Assembly (NCBI RefSeq): GCF_014696435.1
Contig: NZ_JACJQG010000012.1
Location: 62,001-126,000 of the forward strand
Origin: Calothrix anomala FACHB-343
Lineage (GTDB): Bacteria; Cyanobacteriota; Cyanobacteriia; Cyanobacteriales; Nostocaceae
Length of the DNA: 64,000 nt
Reading direction: 5' to 3'
Part shown: positions 50,761-61,089 of the stretch, one piece after another
Position numbering within the stretch: the stretch's first letter is position 1
How the letters are laid out: every line of letters starts with the position of its first letter
The notes under the pieces: model-generated
What the model was told of the DNA's origin: nothing
Database searches by the model: none
What the model saw: the letters and a program-made list of their open reading frames with translations, nothing else
Position numbers and translations under genes: made by a program

Positions 50761-53442
50761 TTAAGGGCGAACTGTGGAATTTGGGGTAGCGAGGGGTAAT
50801 GTAAACCAAAATGTTAAACCACGCTGGCGATGACTAATAATTCCAATTTCCCCACCATGCGCTTGGATCACTTGGCGACTCAAATACATTTTTAAAGCAA
50901 TACTGCTAGAACAACAAGCTTGTGGTTCGGGAATGTACAAATCAAACAAGCGATCGCACTCTAGTTTACTTAGAGTAATGCCATTATCTTGAATCTCGGT
51001 GCGAATGATGTCGCCTTCAACTTTGGTTTTTAGGGTAAAAGTCAGTCCTGGTGGGTTGTTTTGCAAACTATATGTGAATATATTGGCGAGAACTTTTTGC
51101 AACCGCGTCGGATCGGCCATGACTAAGGGTAAATCGTCAGGGACTAAATTATTTAATATGGCTTGATTGTGGTTAAGTAATGGCTGCAAATCTTTGATAA
51201 TTGAGTCTAGCAGCGTGTTATAATGTACTAGCTCTCGACGCAGATTAATTCCTTGAGCTTCACAACTATGAATTTCTAGCAAAGAGTCGAGCATTGCTAG
51301 TTGGCGATCGTTACCTTGAATCATGCGTTCAATCACCGAACGCGATACAGGAATAAAGGATTGAGAATTGGGAAGGCGATTTTGGGTTGCTTCTTTAGCT
51401 AGTTCCCACTCACTATTGCCTAAACTTTGAGTTTTGAGTAAATTCTTCAATACCATTAAGTTACCCATAACCGCAGTCCGCAAATCGTGGGCTACAGTAT
51501 GTAAAACTACATTTTTCACCCGTTGCATTTCTTCTAGTTCCTGCATTTTCTGCTGGAGTTGGGCGGTGCGTTCTTCTACTTGACGTTCTAAATTAGAATT
51601 AAGTGCAGCTAATTCTTGATATAATTGAGCTTGTTGAATAGCGATCGCTAATTGCTCTGACATTTGCTGCAATAAATCAATTTCGATAGTTTGCCATTGC
51701 CGAGGCCCAGAACATTGATTAGCTACTAACGCCCCAAATAATTGCTGATTGAGCATAATCGGTACAGCTAAGGTAGCTCTTGTCTGAAATTGTTGATAGT
51801 GCGTTCTAATTTTGGGAGAAACAACAGTTTTATTCACATCTTCCACTAACCGCACGCTATTAGTGATCAGGAGATTTTTTAATTCCTGGAGATAACTTTC
51901 ATCGTCAGTAGTCCAACCTAAGACTGCGGGATATTGGGGATTGACTGATTCGGCGACAGTTTTCGCTTTCCCTTGACAATCGCTAATCCCAATAAATACG
52001 CGATCTGCTTGCAAAAATTGCCGAACTTCGGTGACTGTAGTTTGGAGAATTTGCTCTAGATTCAGGGAAGAACGAATTCGCGCTAATGTTTCTGTTAATA
52101 AGCGATCGCGCTGTACAGTCAGGTGTAATTGTGCTTCTACTTGCTTGCGTTCGGTAATATCGTGAATTACAGCCAGTATGCAGGGAATATTTTCTAATTC
52201 GATGATTTCGGCTGATACTAGGGTTGTAATGATTTTCCCCGATTTGACGCGGAAGTTGAGTTCTAAGTTACGCGCAAAGCCTTCCATTTGCAATTGTTGC
52301 AACAACGCCATGCGATCGCGCTTATCTAGCCAAATATTTAATTCAAAAGCTGTACGTCCAATCACTTCCTCTTGCTGATACTCAGAAAGCTTGACAAAAC
52401 TCTCGTTCACTTCTAAGAAAAGTCCTTCTTCCACAGTGCTGAGGAGAATTGGATCGGGACTGCAACGAAAAGCTTTAGCATATTTTTGGGCGAGACTTTG
52501 TAAGTTAGTTTCCCCTTGTTTGCGTTCTGTAATATCCCGCACAATGGCTAAAACTTCGTCGCTACCACTAACTACCAAGCGTGCTTCATAATCGCGAACG
52601 CCTACAGGTGTTGCTAATTGATATTCACAAATTTGTAAATTTTGCGAATCCAAAGTTTTAGCGATCGCTTCTTGACTAATTGCGGCGACATCAGAAGGTA
52701 ATAAATCTCCTACTTTTTTGCCTAAAATCTCTTCTTTAGGTAGCAGCAAACTGTCTACATCTTCTTTTAAATCTAAATATTCGCCTTCCCGGCTGAGGCG
52801 AAACATCAAATCGGGAATTGCATCTACAATTGCTTTATAGCGCCTCTCACTGTGACGCAATTGTTCTTCTACCTGCTTGCGGTCTGTAATATCCATTACC
52901 AAACCCTCCCATAGCCAATCACCGTTAGCTTGTCTTTCCAATTGGGAAGCACCTTGAATCCACTTGATTTTGCCACTTGGTGTAATGATGCGACCTTCCC
53001 AACGCCAAGGTGATAATGTAGCTTTCGCAACTTCTATAGATTTCGCTAACGATTGCACATCTTCTGGATGAACTAGTCGATCTAAAACCTGCAAATTTGC
53101 TTGGATAACTTCTGGTTCTAACTCATATAATTCGCGACAACCAGAACTTACATACATCACCAATTCCGAACCATCCTGCCGTTGCAGGATTTGAAAAATC
53201 ATTCCCGGTAAATTAGCAGCAATTTTTTCCAACAAAGTGTGATTCCCCTGTGGAAAATCTGGTTTATGCAGTAATTTTACAATTTCATCCACTTTTTGTG
53301 CCTTGATAAAACCAGCAAATAATCTGATTGTGACAATTTCTGCCAGCCTGACAACTTTGACGCTGCATAAATCATCATTGTCAGCAGCAAAAATGCCTCT
53401 TACTTCAGAGTAATTCTGGATGCGGCGATCGCATTCACCCAA
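50761..53442 (-). CDS. PAS/GAF histidine-kinase-like protein with degenerate ATP-binding boxes
   Basis: 893 residues read from a TTG at 53442; the true start may be up to about 40 codons later. The order is three PAS/PAC domains (about 70-190, 195-315, 320-445), a GAF domain (about 455-615, ETLARIRSSLNLEQILQTTVTEVRQFLQADRVFI), HisKA (HTVAHDLRTAVMGNLMVLKNLL) and HATPase_c. The phosphoacceptor His is present. However, the G1 box reads DNGITLS instead of DxGxGI, and the G2 box reads SSSIALKMYLSR instead of GxGLGL. The closest paralogue, at 48545-50314, has both boxes intact. It may bind ATP poorly, or act as a phosphotransfer or partner subunit. No membrane span; soluble. Confidence 0.88.
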   Translation of the reverse strand: MGECDRRIQNYSEVRGIFAADNDDLCSVKVVRLAEIVTIRLFAGFIKAQKVDEIVKLLHKPDFPQGNHTLLEKIAANLPGMIFQILQRQDGSELVMYVSSGCRELYELEPEVIQANLQVLDRLVHPEDVQSLAKSIEVAKATLSPWRWEGRIITPSGKIKWIQGASQLERQANGDWLWEGLVMDITDRKQVEEQLRHSERRYKAIVDAIPDLMFRLSREGEYLDLKEDVDSLLLPKEEILGKKVGDLLPSDVAAISQEAIAKTLDSQNLQICEYQLATPVGVRDYEARLVVSGSDEVLAIVRDITERKQGETNLQSLAQKYAKAFRCSPDPILLSTVEEGLFLEVNESFVKLSEYQQEEVIGRTAFELNIWLDKRDRMALLQQLQMEGFARNLELNFRVKSGKIITTLVSAEIIELENIPCILAVIHDITERKQVEAQLHLTVQRDRLLTETLARIRSSLNLEQILQTTVTEVRQFLQADRVFIGISDCQGKAKTVAESVNPQYPAVLGWTTDDESYLQELKNLLITNSVRLVEDVNKTVVSPKIRTHYQQFQTRATLAVPIMLNQQLFGALVANQCSGPRQWQTIEIDLLQQMSEQLAIAIQQAQLYQELAALNSNLERQVEERTAQLQQKMQELEEMQRVKNVVLHTVAHDLRTAVMGNLMVLKNLLKTQSLGNSEWELAKEATQNRLPNSQSFIPVSRSVIERMIQGNDRQLAMLDSLLEIHSCEAQGINLRRELVHYNTLLDSIIKDLQPLLNHNQAILNNLVPDDLPLVMADPTRLQKVLANIFTYSLQNNPPGLTFTLKTKVEGDIIRTEIQDNGITLSKLECDRLFDLYIPEPQACCSSSIALKMYLSRQVIQAHGGEIGIISHRQRGLTFWFTLPLATPNSTVRP

Positions 53443-53458
53443 TCGGGTTATTTATTAT

Positions 53459-53531
53459 TGGTCAATAGTCAATAGTCAATAGTCAATAGTCAACCGTCAA
53501 CAGTCAACGGTCAAGGGTCAACGGTCAACAG
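53459..53531. repeat. Heptamer array (GTCAATA, GTCAACG and variants), 10 units
   Basis: Continuous TCAATAG/TCAACGG/TCAACAG heptamers between two kinase genes, reaching the stop codon of the gene that begins at 54649. Confidence 0.9.
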
Positions 53532-54649
53532 CTAATGGGTAAACTAATATTTACAGTTGTTTCTTGTTTGTAAACGCTGCTAATTGAGAATTGCCCACCA
53601 TAACGTTCAACGATTTTTTTAACTAAATTTAAGCCCATACCTAAGCCTTGCTGTTCATAGGTTTTGCGCTCAAATTGCATGAAAGCAGCAATTTTAGAAA
53701 TCTGTTCTGCTGTCATTCCCCGTCCCCAATCGTGAACGTAGACATTGAGCATTCCTGAATCTACTTGACTAGTAATCTTGATGGCTGTCCCCGGTTGGGA
53801 GAATTTCAAGGCATTATCCACTAATTCATAGAGGATAATTGCGAGATATTCAGCTGATATTGACACTTCAGCCTCGGCGATCGCAAACATTAGATCGTGA
53901 TTGCGATTTAAACTGCGAGCCAGAGCTTGCAAAGGTGGAGCGATCGCGGCTAGAGAAAATTTAGTTGACTGCGGTTTGCTAATCGGCTTTTTCGGCGTTG
54001 ATAGTTCAAATTCTAAATAAATCAACAATTTTTGCGTTAATTTTTCTAGCCTTCGTGCGGATTCATCAGCCCAGCCTAGTAATTCTCGAATTTCCTCAGT
54101 ATGCATATTTTCCAGATCGGCTATGAGGAGGTTGAGGGTACCGACGATACCATGTAGCGGTGTATTCAGTTCATGGGGTACAGTCACAGCTAAATTACCG
54201 CGCAGTTCATTCAGGGTATTTTCTAAAAATTTAATACTATTAGCTTGGATATTCGCTAAATTTTGAATTTTATCGTACTGTTGCTTAATTCTCAGCATAG
54301 ACTGAACACGTGCCCGTAATTCTACTTGATTTACAGGCTTACTAATAAAGTCTTCAGCACCCGTATCTAAGCAACGAGCTAGGTCTTCTTTGCCTGTGAG
54401 CGCAGTTACCATAATGATGGGAACTGACTGCCATTGAGGAATGGCTTTAATTTTTCGGCAAACTTCGATACCATCCATTCCTGGCATCATGACATCGAGC
54501 AAAATTACATCTGGCTGAAATAAGTTGAGTGAGGCGATCGCTTGTTGACCGCTGGCAGCGTAATGTAACAAATAATCTTGTTCGCTTAATAGCGTTTCAA
54601 TCACATCAAAGTTATCGGGGTCATCATCAATGACTAAAATAGAAGGCAT
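53525..54649 (-). CDS. Receiver-histidine kinase protein
   Basis: 374 residues from the ATG at 54649 (MPSILVIDDDPDNFDV); a TTG five codons upstream lies in repeat DNA. It starts with a receiver (Asp phosphoacceptor in VILLDVMMPGMDG, Lys in FISKPV), then a short linker, a HisKA-type segment VTVPHELNTPLHGIVGTLNLL and HATPase_c with ELVDNALKF, DWGRGMT and GLGMGLNLVKKIVERYGG. No membrane span or separate sensor domain is present, so it would act as an intermediate in a phosphorelay. It lies between the giant hybrid kinase (upstream) and the degenerate kinase, all on the minus strand. Confidence 0.92.
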   Translation of the reverse strand: MPSILVIDDDPDNFDVIETLLSEQDYLLHYAASGQQAIASLNLFQPDVILLDVMMPGMDGIEVCRKIKAIPQWQSVPIIMVTALTGKEDLARCLDTGAEDFISKPVNQVELRARVQSMLRIKQQYDKIQNLANIQANSIKFLENTLNELRGNLAVTVPHELNTPLHGIVGTLNLLIADLENMHTEEIRELLGWADESARRLEKLTQKLLIYLEFELSTPKKPISKPQSTKFSLAAIAPPLQALARSLNRNHDLMFAIAEAEVSISAEYLAIILYELVDNALKFSQPGTAIKITSQVDSGMLNVYVHDWGRGMTAEQISKIAAFMQFERKTYEQQGLGMGLNLVKKIVERYGGQFSISSVYKQETTVNISLPISC

Positions 54650-54657
54650 ATTAATAA

Positions 54658-54778
54658 AATTCAAAATTCAAAATTCAAAATTCAAAATTCAAAATTTCCC
54701 AACGATTGTTGACTATTCTAGAGACGCGATGAATCGCGTCTCTACAAGATAGACGCGATGAATTGCGTCTCTACAATT
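54658..54778. repeat. ATTCAAA repeats and AGACGCGATGAATCGCGTCT hairpins
   Basis: 54658-54697 holds four TTCAAAATTCAAA-type units. 54719-54776 holds two hairpins of GACGCGAT(G)AATCGCGTC. The same double hairpin occurs at 62105-62177. Confidence 0.85.
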
Positions 54779-57700
54779 TATTGATGATGGGTTAACAACT
54801 GCTGAATGGTGGTAGATAATTGCTTGAGCTTGACGGGTTTACTGAGGTAATCGTTGGCTCCTGCTTCGAGACAGCGATCGCGATCGCCTGCCATTGTTAA
54901 GGCGGTGAGTGCGACAATCGGAGTCTCACGCAATTGCGGATCTTGGCGGATCTTGCTGATAGCTTCTAAACCGTCCATTCCTGGCATTTGAATATCCATT
55001 AAAATCAAGTCGGGCTGATGCATTTTAGCTTGATCGATGGCTTCTTGACCGTTATATGCCAAGATAATGCAATAGCCTTTGGCAGTGAGGTAGCTAGAAA
55101 CTGTACTGATATTAGCTTCGTTATCTTCTACCAGCAAAATTGTGGGCGCAAGGCTAACGGCTGGGTCAACTGTTACGCAATTCAGTTCTAAAGTAGTGGC
55201 TGGTTGAATATCTAGTGTGAGGAGAGAAGCGGGATCGTAGGGAAGTTCGATAGTAAAGCAACTACCTGCACCTAGTTCGCTAGTTAGCCCCACTCTACCA
55301 CCATGAAGTTCAACAATTCGCTTGACTAAAGCTAGTCCCAAACCTGTACCACTATATTGACGGTTTAAGGCGGTATCAATTTGGATAAAAGGCTTAAATA
55401 GTTTTTTGCTATCTTCTGCGGAGATGCCAATACCTGTATCGCTCACAGCAATTTGCAGGAAGTTTTGCTTTGAGACATCGCTAGTAGTAATTTCTGAGGC
55501 AAGTTTGCTAACTTCTAGGGTAATGAGTCCCCCTTCTGGGGTGAATTTAACTGCATTATTCAGCAAGTTAATTAATACCTGACGAATACGTCGTTCATCT
55601 ACAAGTAAGTCTGGTAGTTTGGGCTGAAGTTTGATTTCTATCTGAATGCGTTTTTGCAATGCCTGCTGTTTAATAAATGCCAAACTAGATTGGCAGAGAT
55701 TAGCTACAGAAATTGAGGTGCAATTTAGTTCAATTTGTCCGGCTTCGATTTTGGCGACATCGAGGATATCGTTGATTAACTCTAGCAAATGAGAGCCACT
55801 GCGCTCGATGGTTTGCAAGGCTTTGCGTTGTTGATCGTTAATCGTGCCAAAAACCTCGTCTTGTAGCCCTTCTGTCATACCGAGAATGGCATTTAGGGGA
55901 GTACGAAGTTCGTGACTCATATTCGCCAGAAATTCGTCTTTGAGGCGGGTAGCACGGGCGAGTTCTTGATTAGACAAGGCTAGCTGTTGATTAGCTTCGG
56001 TGAGCTTGGCTTCGGCTTGTTGGCGTTCAGCGAGTTCTTGCTGTAATTGCTCAAATAAACTCGCTTGCTGAATGGCGATCGCTAATTGGTTGGCAATTTG
56101 TTGCAGCAGTTGAGCTTCTGAGTCTCGCCAAACGCGCTTTTCTTGGCAAGCATGAACCACTAAAATTCCCCAAAGCTTGTTTTGAGTCCAAGGCGCAACC
56201 CAGCGATGATTTTGGTTGTGGACTTCTTGCAGAATGGGTGCGACAATTTTTGACTGAATTTGACCTTGACGAGAATATTCTACTAGGCAATCCGTCCAGA
56301 TATCATCCATAACATCAGGGACGATGCGGGGTTTACCTTTCCAGTAGCAATCTAGGATTTCTTGTGACCAAACTTCGTTTTGCCAACCCAGGTTTTTCAA
56401 GCGGGGAAACTCAGCAGATACGGCTTCTTCGGCAATGTGACTGCTACCATCGGCAAACAGTCGAAACACAATGACGCGATCGCACTGCATTACGTCTTTT
56501 ACCTGCTGAGTCACTGTTGCTAATATCTCATGAATATCCAGGGACTGGCGTATTTGTTCGATAATCGCCCCTAGAGTTTGCTGTCGCCGCAGTTGTATGG
56601 CAATTTTCGCTTCGGCTTGCTCCCGCACTAACAGTTCTGATTGAATTTGCTCGTAGAGACTGGCTTGTTGAATCGCGATCGCTAACTGACTAGCAATTTG
56701 TTGCAATAATTCAATTTCCCATGTTGTCCAGGTATAAGGCTGAAGATTTTGGTACATCGCCAACAGCCCCCAGAGCGCTCCATTCACAAATATAGATGTA
56801 ATTACATAAGCTTTGGCTTGAAACTGTTCTAAAAGTTCTACATGACATGGCTTTAAGCCTGCTTGATAAATATCAGGGACAATAAGTGTTTCCCCTGTTT
56901 GAAAGCGTCCGCCTTGAGTTTCTTGGAGATAGGTATCTTCCCATACTTGTTGCACATCAGCGCCTACAAGTTTTACCCAATCGCCAGTTACAGCTTCTGC
57001 AATAAATTCACCGCTCCAATCTGCTCCAAAGCGGTAAAGTGCTACCCGATCTACTGCTAATATCTGCCTAACTTCCTGTACGGCAGCATTAATAATGACT
57101 TCAATTTCTAAAGATTGGCGAATTGTTTGGGTAATATTCCAGAGTAACTGTTTGTGTCTTGCTTGTTGTTGTAGTTGCGCTTGTGCTTTTTCTCGTTCTT
57201 GCTGTGCGGCTTTCTGCTTGCTAATATCAACTACTACACAAATGGTTTGATTATCTGAACCTGAGAGGATTGCAGCACCCAACAAGACAGGAATCCGACT
57301 GCCATCTTTACGGTAATATTCTTTTTCCCAAGGATCGATTTCGCCATATTGCATGAGATGTTGCATTGCGGCAAAATCTGCAGGTAAATGTTCGGGTGGA
57401 GTCATTGCTTGCCAATTCATCGCCCCTGCATTGAGTTCTTCCCTGGTGTAGCCTACCATTTCTAAAAAATGATCGTTGGTATCGATTACGTTGCCTTGAA
57501 AATCAGCAAAGATCATCCCGACTACATGGGAATCAAAAATTCGCCGGAAACGAATTTCACTACTTTGTAAAGCCAGTTCGGCGCGTTTGCGTTGCGTAGC
57601 TTGCCGATAGGCATCGCTTAAATCGAAGTGAACGCCAATCATTTTCTGGGGATTTCCCCGCTCATCTCGTACTAATACCCCACAGGCTTTAATATAGTAA

Positions 57701-60060
57701 ATGCTCGAATTATCATGTACTACTCGAAACTCAGTATTGTACTCTGCCAGTCCTAAAACTGCCTGCTGTAGCAAGGTTTCTGTAGACTTACGGTCATCTG
57801 GATGTAGTCTATTCGACCAAACTTCATAAGTTAGATTAATATCAGGTTGTGGCGTCACTCCATAGAGTTCGTACATCCGCTCATCCCACAGGATGGTGTT
57901 CTCGACAATATCCCATTCCCAACAGCCAAACGCCCCAGATTTCAAGGCCAAGCTGAGGCGTTCTGATATTCTCCGCAGTTCGGCTTTACGGGCTTTTATT
58001 TCTTGGGTGCGTTGTTCTACCCTGATTTCTAAGTCTTGGTTTAAGCGATGTAGAGCATCGATAGCTGCTTGGCGTTGTAATTCTGCTGCTGCTCTGGCTG
58101 CAAATACTTGGAGAATGGCGATCGCTTGGTTGCGTTTAGTTTGGGATAAGGGCTGTCGATGGAGAATACAAAGGTTACCAATGATATTACCGAGATCGTC
58201 TTTTAACGCTATTCCTACATAGCTTTCTGCTTGCATTCTCACCAAGTCTAAATCATCAGGAAAAGATGTTTGCACTTGGTTGTCACAGTAAAATTCCCCA
58301 TATTTCAGGCTAGATTCACAGGGAGTGCAATTGGGATCGTAGATAATTTGTGGCTCTAAGGTACGATTTGCCCAGAATCCCAAGGTGTGGAGTTTGTTAT
58401 CCACCAATTCGCTAACGATCGCATAGGAGACATCCAAGGCTTCGGCAATATGGCGGACTAAGGCGGGAAAAAAATCGTCTCCGGTGACTGCTGCTGTACC
58501 GTTGACTAGTTTTTGCAGTGTTAATTCAGCTTGCTGGCGATCGCGCAGTTCTTCCTGCAATTTGTGGTGGGTGGTGGCTTGGTGCAGAGCAATTTCTAGA
58601 TGCACTGATAATGCTTCTAGCAGTTCGATTTCTGACTGTTGCCATTCACGGGGTTGGTGGCTTTCGCTGACATTAAGTAAGCCCCACAGTTGATCGTCAC
58701 AGAGCAAAGGTACCAAAATTTTGGCACGAATTTGCAGATTCTGCAGCATTTCTCGATGGCATTCAGCCATTTCCATCTGATATATATCGGAAACAACGCG
58801 AATCCGCCCCTGACGATAAAGCTCTTGGTAGTCCTGAAAGCAGGTGTCTTTGACTCGTTCGCCCAAAACAGACAAAGAAGAATTGGTAGATTCTGCAACG
58901 ACTATCGCTTCGCCATCGGCTTCTAAGCGTGTAATCATGACGCGATCGCAGTTCAACAATTGCTGCACTTGGGCTACTGTGGTATCAAGAATTGTTTGCA
59001 AACTCAAAGATGAGCGAATTTGCATGGCAATATCAGATACCAGTTGCGCCTGTTCGACTTTCTTGTTGAGGGCGTTTGTCCGGGCTGCAACTTGCTGCTC
59101 TAATTCCATGTTACGCGCTTCTAGCAGTTGCACTTTCTCTGTTTCTAGCTGCACGACTTTCTTCTCTAACACTTGTGCTAGTTTGTATAGTTCTAAAGGG
59201 TTGAGGGCTTGGAGCAAACTGCTTTGAGTCACAATCCCTAATAATTCTCCCTGCACTCCTGTCACTACCAACCGTCGAATCAAGCGCTGCTCGACAATCT
59301 CCTGTATAGTCCACAAAGAATCATCAGGTTTGACGGTAAAGATGGGGCTACTCATTACCGTTTGTGCTGTATAGGTAGCCAAGTTCAATTCTAAAGACTG
59401 AAATTGCACAATATCCCCCTCGGTGACAATTCCCACAGGTATATTGAGGGTTTTGTCTGGATTACCGCCAGGTTCAACAATAATTACAGAACTAACTCGG
59501 TTAGCTGTCATCAATTGCGCGATCGCTAACAGAGAACTATCTGGTGCAGCACAAATTACTTCCCGCGTCATTACCTCACCAGCCAAGCGCAAGCGCAAGA
59601 TCTTGGTAAAACTAGAAGAATGACGCAAGCTTTCATTCGTCAGCAACCCCACCACCTGTCCTTGTTCATCTAAAATCGGTAGGTGACGTATGTGATACTG
59701 CTGGAGCAAATTTACCGCAAAAAAGAAATCGCTAAATTCAGACTCTTCTAGGGTGATGACTGGATGTATCATCACATCCCCTATCCTTAAATTTTCGAGA
59801 TGTCGCTGTTGTGCGCATAAACGCACTATATCTCGTTCTGTGAGGATACCTACCAATCGCCCATTGTCAACAACTAACACGCAACTCGACCTAGCATTGA
59901 GATGGAGTTCATCGATTTTTGTCCTATCGCATACCGCCCGAACGCTACTCATTTGAGCGATCGCGTCTATGACCAGAGTATCTAATTTAACTATTATGGG
60001 ATCGCGGACGATTGCCGATTTCAGTTCTAATGGAATCAGAGAATTTGTGCTGTTAAACAT
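54778..60060 (-). CDS. Giant hybrid sensor kinase: CBS x4, GAF x4, PAS x2, HisKA, HATPase, receiver
   Basis: 1760 residues. The N-terminus has two CBS pairs (about 1-290; CVLVVDNGRLVGILTERDIVRLCAQQ, QYHIRHLPILDEQGQVVGLLT, MTREVICAAPDSSLLAIAQLMTANRVSSVIIVEP, VTGVQGELLGIVT), then a coiled coil. Next come GAF (about 340-490), a GAF-like domain (about 505-670), a coiled segment, PAS (about 700-825), PAS (about 845-960), GAF (about 975-1125) and GAF (about 1145-1320). The kinase core follows: HisKA FLANMSHELRTPLNAILGMTEGL, HATPase_c with NLLNNAVKF, DTGIGIS, GTGLGLALVKRIVELHGG. The C-terminal receiver has Asp in LILMDIQMPGMDG. No membrane span. CBS pairs can bind adenosyl nucleotides; GAFs may bind bilins, but no clear chromophore Cys motif was verified. 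First gene of the four-kinase cluster. Confidence 0.94.
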   Translation of the reverse strand: MFNSTNSLIPLELKSAIVRDPIIVKLDTLVIDAIAQMSSVRAVCDRTKIDELHLNARSSCVLVVDNGRLVGILTERDIVRLCAQQRHLENLRIGDVMIHPVITLEESEFSDFFFAVNLLQQYHIRHLPILDEQGQVVGLLTNESLRHSSSFTKILRLRLAGEVMTREVICAAPDSSLLAIAQLMTANRVSSVIIVEPGGNPDKTLNIPVGIVTEGDIVQFQSLELNLATYTAQTVMSSPIFTVKPDDSLWTIQEIVEQRLIRRLVVTGVQGELLGIVTQSSLLQALNPLELYKLAQVLEKKVVQLETEKVQLLEARNMELEQQVAARTNALNKKVEQAQLVSDIAMQIRSSLSLQTILDTTVAQVQQLLNCDRVMITRLEADGEAIVVAESTNSSLSVLGERVKDTCFQDYQELYRQGRIRVVSDIYQMEMAECHREMLQNLQIRAKILVPLLCDDQLWGLLNVSESHQPREWQQSEIELLEALSVHLEIALHQATTHHKLQEELRDRQQAELTLQKLVNGTAAVTGDDFFPALVRHIAEALDVSYAIVSELVDNKLHTLGFWANRTLEPQIIYDPNCTPCESSLKYGEFYCDNQVQTSFPDDLDLVRMQAESYVGIALKDDLGNIIGNLCILHRQPLSQTKRNQAIAILQVFAARAAAELQRQAAIDALHRLNQDLEIRVEQRTQEIKARKAELRRISERLSLALKSGAFGCWEWDIVENTILWDERMYELYGVTPQPDINLTYEVWSNRLHPDDRKSTETLLQQAVLGLAEYNTEFRVVHDNSSIYYIKACGVLVRDERGNPQKMIGVHFDLSDAYRQATQRKRAELALQSSEIRFRRIFDSHVVGMIFADFQGNVIDTNDHFLEMVGYTREELNAGAMNWQAMTPPEHLPADFAAMQHLMQYGEIDPWEKEYYRKDGSRIPVLLGAAILSGSDNQTICVVVDISKQKAAQQEREKAQAQLQQQARHKQLLWNITQTIRQSLEIEVIINAAVQEVRQILAVDRVALYRFGADWSGEFIAEAVTGDWVKLVGADVQQVWEDTYLQETQGGRFQTGETLIVPDIYQAGLKPCHVELLEQFQAKAYVITSIFVNGALWGLLAMYQNLQPYTWTTWEIELLQQIASQLAIAIQQASLYEQIQSELLVREQAEAKIAIQLRRQQTLGAIIEQIRQSLDIHEILATVTQQVKDVMQCDRVIVFRLFADGSSHIAEEAVSAEFPRLKNLGWQNEVWSQEILDCYWKGKPRIVPDVMDDIWTDCLVEYSRQGQIQSKIVAPILQEVHNQNHRWVAPWTQNKLWGILVVHACQEKRVWRDSEAQLLQQIANQLAIAIQQASLFEQLQQELAERQQAEAKLTEANQQLALSNQELARATRLKDEFLANMSHELRTPLNAILGMTEGLQDEVFGTINDQQRKALQTIERSGSHLLELINDILDVAKIEAGQIELNCTSISVANLCQSSLAFIKQQALQKRIQIEIKLQPKLPDLLVDERRIRQVLINLLNNAVKFTPEGGLITLEVSKLASEITTSDVSKQNFLQIAVSDTGIGISAEDSKKLFKPFIQIDTALNRQYSGTGLGLALVKRIVELHGGRVGLTSELGAGSCFTIELPYDPASLLTLDIQPATTLELNCVTVDPAVSLAPTILLVEDNEANISTVSSYLTAKGYCIILAYNGQEAIDQAKMHQPDLILMDIQMPGMDGLEAISKIRQDPQLRETPIVALTALTMAGDRDRCLEAGANDYLSKPVKLKQLSTTIQQLLTHHQ

Positions 60061-60415
60061 TCATGTTAAAAGGGTTTATGCTCTATGATTCCCGTGAAGA
60101 ATATCCAAGTTTCATAAAACATAAAGTTATTAAATATTGAGTTTGCTGGCATTATGGGTCAGTCTACATACTTTTACAGAGATGATTTCATCATCTGTAA
60201 TTGTCAATAATTCTTCAAAGGTATTAATTGTCAGATGATTGCTGATTTATTGGGCAAAATTAAGGCAAATTTAATAAATCAAAGATGATGGATCTATAAA
60301 AAGGGATTATTAATTTTCGATTTACATCTAATCTGGGCGATCAATACCTCCTGTCAATTCATATTATAGACAATTTGTAATTTTAAGCACCAAACATTGC
60401 TCTATAAGTAAGCAA
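60061..60415. other. Divergent intergenic region
   Basis: 355 bp, AT-rich, between the giant kinase (minus) and the glycosylase (plus). No gene, no clear hairpin array and no heptamer repeats are seen. It should hold both promoters. Confidence 0.5.
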
Positions 60416-61078
60416 ATGACTCAAACACCAGAAATACTCTGCTTGACACCTAAAACCTTTAACCATGCTTTGACGGTTTTAGCTGATTCTGACCCAGATT
60501 TTGCCGAGATTATCGCCGAATTTGGTCAGCCTCCTCTTTGGCAACGCCCTACAGGTTTTCCGACATTATTGCAAATTATTCTTGAACAGCAAGTATCCTT
60601 AGCCGCAGCAAAGGCTGTATTTAACCGTTTATGTAATCTGCTTTCGCCGCTAACACCAGAAAATTTTGTGCTATTAACAGATATACAATTAAGAAATATT
60701 GGATTTAGTCGCCAAAAAATACTTTATTGTCGTGAATTAGCCCAAGCCATTGTCAAAGGTCAGCTGAATTTAACCAAGCTAGAAACAATGGAGGAAATGA
60801 CAATTAGAAACGAATTAAAGCAGATCAAAGGCATTGGCGATTGGACAGTAGATATTTATTTATTAATGGCGCTACTACGTCCTGATGTCATGCCCAAAGG
60901 CGATTTAGGAATCGCGATCGCCATCCAAAATCTCAAAAGTTTGACAGCCCGTCCTACACCGACAGAAATCGCAGCGATCGCCCAACAATGGCGACCTTGG
61001 CGGGCAGTTGCTACGAGAATACTTTGGCACTATTATCTCGGTGAGATTACGGTTAAAGCAAAAGTAAATCAAGTTTAG
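60416..61078 (+). CDS. DNA-3-methyladenine glycosylase II type (HhH-GPD)
   Basis: 220 residues of the AlkA/HhH-GPD superfamily, which removes alkylated bases. The key part is the helix-hairpin-helix and catalytic segment: LKQIKGIGDWTVDIYLLMALLRPDVMPKGDLGI, where the Asp in GDLGI is the catalytic residue. LIILEQQVSLAAA-type sequence (TLLQIILEQQVSLAAAKAVFNRL) is the usual N-terminal helix. No Fe-S cysteine cluster is found at the C-terminus, which separates it from endonuclease III and MutY. It is a short form lacking the AlkA N-terminal domain. Single gene, followed by a repeat array. Confidence 0.9.
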   Translation: MTQTPEILCLTPKTFNHALTVLADSDPDFAEIIAEFGQPPLWQRPTGFPTLLQIILEQQVSLAAAKAVFNRLCNLLSPLTPENFVLLTDIQLRNIGFSRQKILYCRELAQAIVKGQLNLTKLETMEEMTIRNELKQIKGIGDWTVDIYLLMALLRPDVMPKGDLGIAIAIQNLKSLTARPTPTEIAAIAQQWRPWRAVATRILWHYYLGEITVKAKVNQV

Positions 61079-61089
61079 CAGATAGATAT

